The translations under genes were made by a program, and so were the position numbers. DNA of 6,083 nt from NCBI GenBank assembly GCA_030640155.1, contig DAOWJX010000229.1, positions 1 to 6,083 of the forward strand. The letters are read 5' to 3'. Below the pieces are notes generated by a model. It was not told where the DNA came from, searched no databases, and saw nothing but the letters and a program-made list of their open reading frames with translations. Of this stretch, positions 1 through 5,633 are shown piece after piece; the first letter of the stretch is position 1, and each line of letters starts with the position of its first letter. The DNA comes from Candidatus Aegiribacteria sp. (lineage in GTDB: Bacteria; Fermentibacterota; Fermentibacteria; Fermentibacterales; JCC-6).

Positions 1-6
1 GATCTG

Positions 7-756
7 TCATACCTGATCCTGTTCAGTTCGAGGAAGTCCAAGTTCCCGTAATAGCTGTTTTAACATCTTCATATCCTCCCACACCGGTCTCCTGAGCGCA
101 TCTGTTCTCAATAGAGCAGCCGGATGGTATGTGGGAATAACCGGTATCTCACCGTATCTGTGGATTGAACCCCGGAGCTTACCAATTCCATCTGTGCTTC
201 CTATGATAGTTCTGCTTGCGGGAGCTCCAAGAGTCAGAATAACACCCGGGTTCATTATCTTTATCTGTTCCTCAAGTATCCACAAGCAGGCGGCCACTTC
301 ATCCTTCGACGGTGTTCTGTTACCGGGTGGTCTGCACTTCACGATATTCGTGATGTATACAGAAGTTCTATCAAGGTCAATCGCCTTGAGAATCCTGTCA
401 AGAAGTTTTCCTGCTCTTCCCACAAAAGGCTTGCCCACTTTGTCTTCGTTGGCACCCGGCCCCTCACCGATGATTACTATCCCGGCCGCAGGGTTCCCGC
501 CTCCGAATACAATTGAGTTCCGCTCGGCGCTTAAGCGGCATCCCGAACAATCACCGATTCTTGTCTTAAGAGCCTCCATTTCGGAATCTATACTTTGAGA
601 TATGATATTTCTATCAGGATTATTCAACTCTCCACGAAGTTTGCTGATCCACTCGGGCAGTACGAATATTTCATCAAGATCAAAACTTGCAACTGAATTC
701 CAGAACGGATCAGCCCTGCCGGCTTTTCCAGTCTTGCTTCTGTCGGTGCAGCTCAT
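7..756 (-). CDS. udg: Family 4 uracil-DNA glycosylase with [4Fe-4S] cluster
   Basis: Cytosolic DNA repair enzyme of the uracil-DNA glycosylase superfamily, family 4: it removes uracil from DNA after cytosine deamination or dUTP misincorporation and starts base excision repair. The 249-residue product shows the family hallmarks in order. Four cysteines fit the iron-sulfur cluster (C70 and C73 as CSGC, C141 in VKCRPPGNRTP, C157, giving C-x2-C...C-x15-C). Motif A, GEGPGANED, is at about 97-105, followed by GKPFVGRAGKLLDRIL, and motif B, HPAALLR, is at 211-217. Before the first cysteine pair there are about 69 residues, more than the roughly 20 in the compact Thermotoga enzyme; this extension is hydrophilic with no recognisable domain. 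The ATG overlaps the upstream gmk-coaB stop by 4 nt (ATGA), so translation is probably coupled; AAGGA lies 10 nt upstream. It is the last visible gene of the minus-strand operon. The family is clear; in vivo substrate range is not. Confidence 0.95.
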   Translation of the reverse strand: MSCTDRSKTGKAGRADPFWNSVASFDLDEIFVLPEWISKLRGELNNPDRNIISQSIDSEMEALKTRIGDCSGCRLSAERNSIVFGGGNPAAGIVIIGEGPGANEDKVGKPFVGRAGKLLDRILKAIDLDRTSVYITNIVKCRPPGNRTPSKDEVAACLWILEEQIKIMNPGVILTLGAPASRTIIGSTDGIGKLRGSIHRYGEIPVIPTYHPAALLRTDALRRPVWEDMKMLKQLLRELGLPRTEQDQV

Positions 757-1481
757 TCTCCGGCAGTCCTTTTCATCATATATCTACCCATCGCAGCTAC
801 CACAAGTTCAGCAGCGTATCGTTTTGAGCACCGATGAAGTATAAAAGATGAACCATTCTCGAAAATAATAATTCCTTCATTACCTGTCGCTTCCATACTA
901 ATTCCGCTGACATCTCCCCTGTTAAGGAACACAGCACAGGCTCCTTTGCGCCTCATCTTCTTCAGAGCCTTCTCTTCGAAATCTTCCCCGAATTCCAGGG
1001 CAAAAGCAAGGACCGGACACATGTTTTCGACAGTTTTATTCAGAGTCGAAAGAATATCAGGAGTAGCTTCCATATGCAACTTATACCCCCCGGCTCGCTC
1101 CATCTTACCATGCATGTATGATGTTGGTTTAAAATCTGATACAGCGGCAGCCATAACTAATAGATCAGCTTTTCCAACTTCGCTGCTGAGAATAGTCATC
1201 ATATCTGAAGCAGTTGTGATATTAACGGTACTTACACCTGGAGGATTCATATTACAGGTCGGTCCTGTTACAAATAGCACGTCAGAACCGGCATCTCTGA
1301 ATGCTTCCGCCATACTTGATCCCATGAGTCCGCTGGATCTGTTTGAAATAAATCTGACATCATCCAGCGGTTCTCTTGTAGGGCCGGATGTGACTATGAT
1401 CCTTCTGTTTTTCCAGTATTCACGACCAAGGAAACTATCCGGCTCAAAAATCCTGGCTTCATCGGGAAAAGGCATATTCAC
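753..1481 (-). other. Possible internal translation start giving free CoaB (GTG at codon 191)
   Basis: At the Gmk/CoaB junction the minus strand has GGGAGAAGGA (plus positions 1491-1500), then 9 nt, then an in-frame GTG (1481-1479), with an ATG two codons further on (1475-1473). Spacing and purine content match a good ribosome binding site, and initiation there would yield a 242-residue standalone CoaB. The same bases also encode Gly-Glu-Gly, so the match could be chance linker composition. Its location exactly between the domains is the reason for listing it. Confidence 0.3.
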
Positions 1482-2051
1482 AAGCTTGTTTCCTTCTCCC
1501 TGAAGTATGGTTTCCACCTGTTTGACTGAATTCTCAAGCCTGTCATTCCGAATGAAGTGATCGAAAGCACCAATCCAGCCTGTTTCCCATGCTGCTGCCT
1601 TCATACGTTCAAGAATAATTTCAGAATCATCAGTACTTCTGTTAATAAGCCTGTCGCCCAGTACTTCCGGAGATGCTGGAAGAATGAAAACCAGAACTGA
1701 CTCCGGAAAGGCAGCCTTTACCTGAAGAGCTCCCTGCACGTCTATATCCAGGATAACACTCCTTCCCTCAGCGAGCTGCCCTGAAACCCATTCCGCTGAC
1801 GTTCCGTACAGGTGCCCGTGAACTTCAGCCCATTCGAGAAAGAATCCGTTTTCAATTCTCTTCTCGAACTCCTCCCTGCTGACGAAGAAATAGTCCGCTC
1901 CATCTTCCTCAGATCCTCTTGAAGATCTTGTAGTCGTTGAAACGGAGAACATCGCAGTCTGGAATGTATCAACCAGATGATGTGCAAGCGTTGTCTTTCC
2001 GGCACCGGAAGGTCCGGCCAGTACAACAAGAATACCATACGACTTATTCAA
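753..2051 (-). CDS. gmk-coaB: Guanylate kinase - phosphopantothenoylcysteine synthetase (CoaB) fusion
   Basis: One uninterrupted 432-residue ORF carries two enzymes. Residues 1 to ~190 are a full guanylate kinase (GMP + ATP to GDP + ADP): P-loop GPSGAGKT 13-20, GMP-binding STTTRSSR with R42 and R45, Y54, E73, the YGTS loop 82-85, LDIDVQG 101-107, and lid arginines R134, R138 and R149. Residues ~213-432 are the CoaB half of CoaBC, which joins cysteine to 4'-phosphopantothenate in coenzyme A synthesis: VTSGPTREPLD 220-230, VRFISNRSSG 232-241 including N237, AAAVSD 301-306, TPDIL 330-334. The flavin-binding CoaC decarboxylase half is missing. Two CoaB motifs are altered: KxKK reads KMER (K316 kept) and ANDV reads NRGDV. 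The start is TTG, overlapping the yicC stop by 8 nt; an in-frame TGA just upstream rules out an earlier start. Fusing gmk to coaB normally requires loss of the intervening rpoZ; no trace of omega is seen. Both domain calls are firm; activity of the CoaB half is inferred. Confidence 0.93.
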   Translation of the reverse strand: MNKSYGILVVLAGPSGAGKTTLAHHLVDTFQTAMFSVSTTTRSSRGSEEDGADYFFVSREEFEKRIENGFFLEWAEVHGHLYGTSAEWVSGQLAEGRSVILDIDVQGALQVKAAFPESVLVFILPASPEVLGDRLINRSTDDSEIILERMKAAAWETGWIGAFDHFIRNDRLENSVKQVETILQGEGNKLVNMPFPDEARIFEPDSFLGREYWKNRRIIVTSGPTREPLDDVRFISNRSSGLMGSSMAEAFRDAGSDVLFVTGPTCNMNPPGVSTVNITTASDMMTILSSEVGKADLLVMAAAVSDFKPTSYMHGKMERAGGYKLHMEATPDILSTLNKTVENMCPVLAFALEFGEDFEEKALKKMRRKGACAVFLNRGDVSGISMEATGNEGIIIFENGSSFILHRCSKRYAAELVVAAMGRYMMKRTAGE

Positions 2052-2925
2052 TATTCAAAACCTGTTCTTTAAGTGATGAAAGTATATTCTTCATATCAAT
2101 TATCGAAAGAGACAGATCTGCATCATCAACCTTGGATCCCATCGTGTTAATCTCCCTGTGCATTTCCTGAATCAGAAATCCCAGTCTGCGACCGGGAGAG
2201 GATTCATCGGAATCCAGAATTTCCCCTGCATGATCAAGATGACACTGAAGCCTCTGAACTTCCTCACTGACATCTGACCTGTCAGCAAGAACAGCCAGTT
2301 CCTGCATGAGGCGATTCTCATCCAGTCTGACATCATCAAGAAGAATGGTAATTCTCTCCTTCAGTTTAAGAAACCTCTCCTGAACATTTCCCTTCTGTTC
2401 CTGAAGTATGGGATCTGCAAGTGACCTGATGTCTCTGAAACCATCCCTGAAAACAGGGGCAAGAGCATTTCCTTCCCGTAGACGGCTTTCCTTCAAAGCT
2501 TTAAGCGCTTTCTCCATACACTCCAGGAAAGCACTGGAAAGCTCTCCGCTGTCAAGTCCGGAAGAATCAGTCATCGATACTACTCCCGGAAGCCCGAAAA
2601 GCGCTCCCGCGGACACCTCACTAGTACAATCTAAATCCGCGGATAAAGTCTTTGCTGCTTTGATGTATTTTTCAGCGGCATCAAGGTTGACGGAAGGTAA
2701 AGCAGCATCTTCTCCATCGATATCAATTCTTACGTTAATCTTTATTCTACCTCTCTCGAACAGCTTACCGGTAGCTTTCCATACTACAGGTTCCTGATTC
2801 CAGAGTACGTCCGGCAATCGGATTGTCGGGCTCAGAGCCTTGTGATTCACGGACTTCGCTTCAATAGTGACTGAGAAATCATTTCTTTTCACTGTTGCAG
2901 ATCCAAAACCGGTCATCGATTCCAT
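2044..2925 (-). CDS. yicC: YicC/YloC family endoribonuclease
   Basis: A 293-residue member of the YicC family (E. coli YicC is about 287 aa), a cytosolic stress-linked protein; E. coli YicC is reported to act as an endoribonuclease. The N-terminus has the signature ESMTGFGSA (2-10) and a SVNHK stretch (25-29), where most members have SVNHR. The C-terminal DUF1732 part shows DENRLMQELAVLADR, SEEVQRLQCHLDH, GRRLGFLIQEMHREINTMGSK and the usual ending EQVLNIE. I place the start at the ATG at 2925, not the in-frame GTG at 2949: GGAAGGA sits 6 nt before this ATG, and family members begin right at the MTGFG motif. It is the first gene of the minus-strand operon; its stop overlaps the gmk-coaB TTG start by 8 nt. 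In many bacteria yicC precedes gmk, supporting the call. Nothing odd is visible in the protein. Confidence 0.95.
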   Translation of the reverse strand: MESMTGFGSATVKRNDFSVTIEAKSVNHKALSPTIRLPDVLWNQEPVVWKATGKLFERGRIKINVRIDIDGEDAALPSVNLDAAEKYIKAAKTLSADLDCTSEVSAGALFGLPGVVSMTDSSGLDSGELSSAFLECMEKALKALKESRLREGNALAPVFRDGFRDIRSLADPILQEQKGNVQERFLKLKERITILLDDVRLDENRLMQELAVLADRSDVSEEVQRLQCHLDHAGEILDSDESSPGRRLGFLIQEMHREINTMGSKVDDADLSLSIIDMKNILSSLKEQVLNIE

Positions 2926-3022
2926 AAAGCGTCCTTCCAGAGTAAACACTGCCCGTCACGGCAAGAAGTATATTATACATTATCCTGAGTTTTCACCAAT
3001 TCCGCTGCGAAAGGAAGTTCCA
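2926..3022. promoter_or_regulatory. Divergent intergenic region yicC / rqcH
   Basis: The 97 bp between the two chosen starts must hold both promoters. Besides the minus-strand promoter it has two small odd-centred palindromes, CCGTCACGG (2953-2961) and GTATATTATAC (2968-2978). The second makes -10-like hexamers on both strands: TATAAT on minus, TATATT and TATTAT at 2969-2976 on plus. I find no convincing -35 for the plus direction. The CCGTCACGG palindrome would lie just downstream of the yicC transcription start, where an operator could sit; no known operator is recognised. Confidence 0.5.
2972..2999 (-). promoter_or_regulatory. Predicted sigma70-type promoter of the yicC operon
   Basis: Read on the minus strand, a perfect -10 hexamer TATAAT (plus 2977-2972) lies 16 nt downstream of TTGGTG (plus 2999-2994), a weaker match to TTGACA. 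Transcription would start near plus 2965, giving a leader of about 40 nt before the yicC ATG. Spacing and position are as expected for a housekeeping promoter. Low overall information content means it should be treated as a prediction. Confidence 0.55.
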
Positions 3023-3025
3023 TTG
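3010..3025 (+). promoter_or_regulatory. Ribosome binding site deciding the rqcH TTG start
   Basis: AAAGGAAG (3010-3017) is followed by 5 nt and then TTG (3023-3025). The next codons read DGVFLSAQI, matching where RqcH/FbpA homologues begin (typically M-x-F/L-D-G). No ATG or GTG in frame lies near this point, and the open frame upstream runs antisense through the yicC start. Confidence 0.75.
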
Positions 3026-4630
3026 GACGGTGTTTTTCTCAGCGCACAGATACCTCATTTAAGGAATCATATACTGGGCAGTCGCTGTAGTAAAATAGGT
3101 ATTCCAATACCGAATGGATACGGTCTTGTATTCGGTGATAACATGCTTGTACTGACAGCAAGACCGGATTCGCCCGGGCTCTGGTGGACCGCACGCAGAG
3201 AAATGACAGAACCCGTTTCTCCTGTATGGAGCCATCACCTGGAAGGTGGTGAAGTAAAGGAAATCTCTCAACCGGGATCAGATCGAATGCTGTATATCCT
3301 TTTCGAGAGCGGCCTTCTCTACGGATCTCCGGATGTAAAGCTGATTTTTGAGGCAACGGGACGGAATGCAAATATTATTCTCGTGCGGACGTCTGATAGC
3401 AGAATTCTCGCATGCCACAGAAAAGTTCCTTCCAGTAAATGCAGATACAGAACAGTAGCTCCAGGACAGGTTTACAAACCTCCTCCCAGCTCTGGACTTC
3501 AACCCGGATCGTGGTGCAATTCGAGCATTCTCAGAACTGAACTGTCTGCTGACGTAGTAACACCTGAAACGATCTACAGATCACTGGAAGGCGTCGGCCC
3601 GGTAACAGCAAGAGCACTGATCAGACATGCCTCGGATACAGGGTTTTCGGTTTTTGAATCAGTAAAGATACTGGAACAGGCTCTACTGAATGAGAATTTC
3701 AATCCCTGGTCAGGTACTGATGGACCACTTCCAATTCAGCTTGGAGAAGGAGAACCCATTGAGAACCCTCTGTCCGGAGAGCTGGCAAGCAGAACAATCA
3801 GCCTGAAGGATGACAGACTTGATCTGTGGAAATCAATTCTGCACAGAAGACGCATAAAACTGCAAAAAAGGCTTTCGAACATCATGAATGCATCAGAAAC
3901 ACTTGTTTCACCAGACACGTTCAGAATCTGGGGTAATTTACTTCTATCGGAAGGGGACAATTCAAGAAGAGGATTAAAAAGAATACTGTTAACCGATTGG
4001 AATGGAGTCGAACACGATATCCCGCTAATACTCTCAAAATCTCTTGTAGAAAACGCCCAGCGTTACTTCAGGAAGGCTTCAAACGCAGGCATCGAGATAA
4101 AGAATCTGAATAAACATGAAATTGTGATAACAGAAGAGATAACCGCACTGGATGTTTCTCTCACCGAAGCGTCGGAGCTTACGATTGACGAGTTGAATAC
4201 TCTCCTGGGCAACTATCAGAAGCGAAACAGAAAAAAAGCCAACAGGAGTAAGGAGTATACACCACTCATACTTACAGGTGGCTGGAGATGCTTTGCGGGG
4301 CGGAACGCAAGAGAGAATGATGAGGTTACCTTCAGTATCGGCAAGAGGGGAGATTACTGGTTTCACGCCAGGGGGATTCCAGGAGCACATGTTGTTCTCA
4401 AGCTTGACGGAAGGGCAGACAATCCTTCAGCAGAAGTCAAACTTGAAGCGGCAGTGGCGGCAGCACGGGGGAGTGGAGTATCTTCGGGTGTAGTGCCTGT
4501 CGATTATACGAGGGTGCAGTATGTCAGTCGTATAAGGAAAGGAAAACCGGGACAGGTGATCTATAAAAGAGAAAAGACGATTTTTGTTGATCTGGACAGG
4601 CTGCCACGAAAAAAACAAGTTTCGATCTGA
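3023..4630 (+). CDS. rqcH: NFACT family ribosome quality control factor RqcH (Rqc2 homologue)
   Basis: Predicted 535-residue cytosolic protein (Bacillus subtilis RqcH is about 570). The family binds stalled 50S subunits carrying peptidyl-tRNA and recruits tRNA-Ala to add C-terminal alanine tails that mark the nascent chain for degradation. The NFACT-N part (1 to ~155) has DGVF near the start, HLEGGEVKEI 72-81, the D87-R88 pair that matches the functionally essential DR motif of RqcH, and EATGRNANIIL 110-120. A helix-hairpin-helix follows at ~180-206 (EGVGPVTARAL), then a helical coiled-coil region to ~410 including VENAQRYFRK. The NFACT-R domain spans ~419-530, with GRNARENDEVTF, DYWFHARGIPGAHVVL, VPVDYTRVQYV and GKPGQVIY. 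All expected motifs are present, so alanine-tailing ability is plausible. It is transcribed divergently from yicC and is 27 nt upstream of a cNMP-binding protein gene, probably co-transcribed. The start is TTG with a good ribosome binding site. Confidence 0.93.
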   Translation: MDGVFLSAQIPHLRNHILGSRCSKIGIPIPNGYGLVFGDNMLVLTARPDSPGLWWTARREMTEPVSPVWSHHLEGGEVKEISQPGSDRMLYILFESGLLYGSPDVKLIFEATGRNANIILVRTSDSRILACHRKVPSSKCRYRTVAPGQVYKPPPSSGLQPGSWCNSSILRTELSADVVTPETIYRSLEGVGPVTARALIRHASDTGFSVFESVKILEQALLNENFNPWSGTDGPLPIQLGEGEPIENPLSGELASRTISLKDDRLDLWKSILHRRRIKLQKRLSNIMNASETLVSPDTFRIWGNLLLSEGDNSRRGLKRILLTDWNGVEHDIPLILSKSLVENAQRYFRKASNAGIEIKNLNKHEIVITEEITALDVSLTEASELTIDELNTLLGNYQKRNRKKANRSKEYTPLILTGGWRCFAGRNARENDEVTFSIGKRGDYWFHARGIPGAHVVLKLDGRADNPSAEVKLEAAVAAARGSGVSSGVVPVDYTRVQYVSRIRKGKPGQVIYKREKTIFVDLDRLPRKKQVSI

Positions 4631-4657
4631 ATTCTAAGAAAGAGAGGGGAAACAGTC

Positions 4658-5140
4658 ATGGTCAGCAACTTTACTGAAGAACACAGGAGTATATTCAAAA
4701 CAGCGTACTTATTTCGCAACCTGGAACCTTCTGAACTTGAACTATTCATAGATAAAGCAGAATACGCCGAGTGGAACGCCAACAACATAGTAATCCGCGA
4801 AGATGATCCTGGTGAACATCTCTTCCTCTTACTGTCAGGCAAAGTACGTATTACAAAGAGAACCTATGAAGGCATTGAACAGATTCTCGGAATTCTGAGC
4901 ACCGGTGATTTCTTTGGTGAAATGGTTCTCCTTGATCACCGATGCAGAAGCGCTTCGGTTTATTCGCATACGAAGATCGAATTGGCCAGAATACCGCATT
5001 CGGACATTTCCACTATTCTCACTGATAATCCCAGAATAGGACTGAAAGTAGTGCGAGCTTTCTCCGAAGTCCTTTCGCTCAGATTGAGAAACGCAAATGA
5101 CAAGCTGAGATCGCTGCCGTTCATCGAACGAACATTCTGA
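4658..5140 (+). CDS. Standalone cyclic nucleotide-binding domain protein (no HTH)
   Basis: A 160-residue protein made of a single CRP-type cyclic nucleotide-binding domain. A helical lead (FRNLEPSELELFIDKAE, 19-35) is followed by the beta-roll with EDDPGEHLFLLLSGKVRI (48-65). The phosphate-binding cassette GDFFGEMVLLDHRCRSASV is at 83-101, keeping E88 and the R97-S98 pair that contact ribose and phosphate in CRP. A C-helix (~127-150) could dimerise. The helix-turn-helix domain of CRP/FNR regulators is absent: the protein ends about 60 residues short of that family. No membrane segment or other effector domain is seen, so it is a soluble sensor whose output must act through a partner. The cassette looks intact, but which nucleotide it binds (cAMP, cGMP or another) cannot be read from sequence. 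The ATG is preceded by GAGAGGGG at 8 nt. It overlaps the downstream cdd start by 1 nt. No gene name can be assigned. Confidence 0.9.
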   Translation: MVSNFTEEHRSIFKTAYLFRNLEPSELELFIDKAEYAEWNANNIVIREDDPGEHLFLLLSGKVRITKRTYEGIEQILGILSTGDFFGEMVLLDHRCRSASVYSHTKIELARIPHSDISTILTDNPRIGLKVVRAFSEVLSLRLRNANDKLRSLPFIERTF

Positions 5141-5529
5141 TGGAAGATGGTCTGGTCAGGCTTCGGGAGATTGCAGAAAAACTGATCAGCTCCTGCTATT
5201 GCCCGTATTCGGAATTTCATGTTGCGGCAGTTATTGAGGATACAAACGGTAAACTCCATTTCGGAGTTAATGTCGAAAACGCTTCGTATGGATTGACCAT
5301 GTGTGCTGAACGCAGTGCTCTGTTCAAAGCTGTTTCAGAAGGAATCAGAACTTTCAGAAGAATACTTATTTATTCACCGGATGGGGAACCTCTTCCCTGC
5401 GGTGCGTGCAGACAAGTTCTGGCTGAATTCTGTCGGGAGGATTTTCAGATAACAGTGGTTGGACCGGAAGAAACGCGAACCTTCACACTTGCTCAACTCC
5501 TCCCTCACCGCTTCGAACTCTGTCCTTAA
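5140..5529 (+). CDS. cdd: Cytidine deaminase
   Basis: A 129-residue homotetrameric-type cytidine deaminase, the usual size for the short bacterial form. It hydrolyses cytidine and deoxycytidine to uridine and deoxyuridine in pyrimidine salvage, in the cytosol. Zinc and catalytic residues are all visible: C55 and E57 in the CAE motif, C87 and C90 in PCGACRQ. The substrate-binding stretch GVNVENASYG (42-51) contains N44 and E46, CPYSEFHVAA (21-30) matches the N-terminal CPYSxFxVGA motif, and LLP near the end (120-122) matches the C-terminal family pattern. The start codon overlaps the previous gene's stop by one base (TGATG), and no Shine-Dalgarno sequence is visible before it, so translation is probably coupled to the cNMP-binding protein. 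It is the last gene of the plus-strand operon. The assignment is firm; nothing suggests it is damaged. Confidence 0.96.
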   Translation: MEDGLVRLREIAEKLISSCYCPYSEFHVAAVIEDTNGKLHFGVNVENASYGLTMCAERSALFKAVSEGIRTFRRILIYSPDGEPLPCGACRQVLAEFCREDFQITVVGPEETRTFTLAQLLPHRFELCP

Positions 5530-5633
5530 TTCCACGAAGCGAAAGGGATATACGTTTTCGTTATTTGTGCGTTATTAAACACCCCTGAATCTTCGGTAAT
5601 ACTCCATAATGGATACTTTTCGAACTCTGACAA
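5530..5633. other. Convergent intergenic region, no strong terminator
   Basis: This A/T-richer 104 bp separates cdd from the converging gene on the minus strand, where terminators would be expected. The best plus-strand hairpin is weak: AGCGAAA (5538-5544) with TTTCGTT (5556-5562), one G-T pair, an 11-nt loop and only a scattered T-run after it. A perfect 11-nt palindrome TCCATAATGGA lies at 5603-5613 with no known meaning. The 10-mer CCACGAAGCG at 5532-5541 recurs at 5645-5654 inside the neighbouring coding region. I see no small gene. Confidence 0.5.

Noticed and set aside
131..844. Two plus-strand open frames opposite the uracil-DNA glycosylase
   Set aside because: Antisense shadows of a clearly conserved gene, with no family features.
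946..1503. 185-codon open frame on the plus strand
   Set aside because: It lies fully antisense to the CoaB domain, has no recognisable domain and no good start context; a shadow of the real gene.
2926..2949. GTG start for yicC eight codons upstream
   Set aside because: The Shine-Dalgarno GGAAGGA lies inside this extension, 6 nt before the ATG at 2925, and family proteins start at the MTGFG motif.
2867..3022. Upstream ATG extension of rqcH (52 codons)
   Set aside because: It has no similarity to NFACT N-termini, runs antisense through the yicC start and promoter, and a TTG with a good ribosome binding site sits exactly where homologues begin.
3278..4842. Several minus-strand open frames of 60-110 codons opposite rqcH and the CNBD gene
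   Set aside because: All are antisense to conserved coding sequence, without domains or plausible ribosome binding sites.
4658..5529. Cyclic-nucleotide defence system (Pycsar/CBASS-like) built on the CNBD protein and Cdd
   Set aside because: There is no cyclase, no membrane or nuclease effector and no mobile-element context; Cdd is a normal metabolic enzyme. A regulatory pairing is the more modest reading.
7..5529. Uracil-DNA glycosylase and cytidine deaminase as one uracil-handling system
   Set aside because: They belong to different, divergent operons and act on different pools (DNA versus free nucleosides); proximity alone is not evidence.
5538..5567. Rho-independent terminator after cdd
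   Set aside because: The 7-bp stem is A/T-rich with a G-T pair and an 11-nt loop, and no solid T-tract follows; too weak to call.
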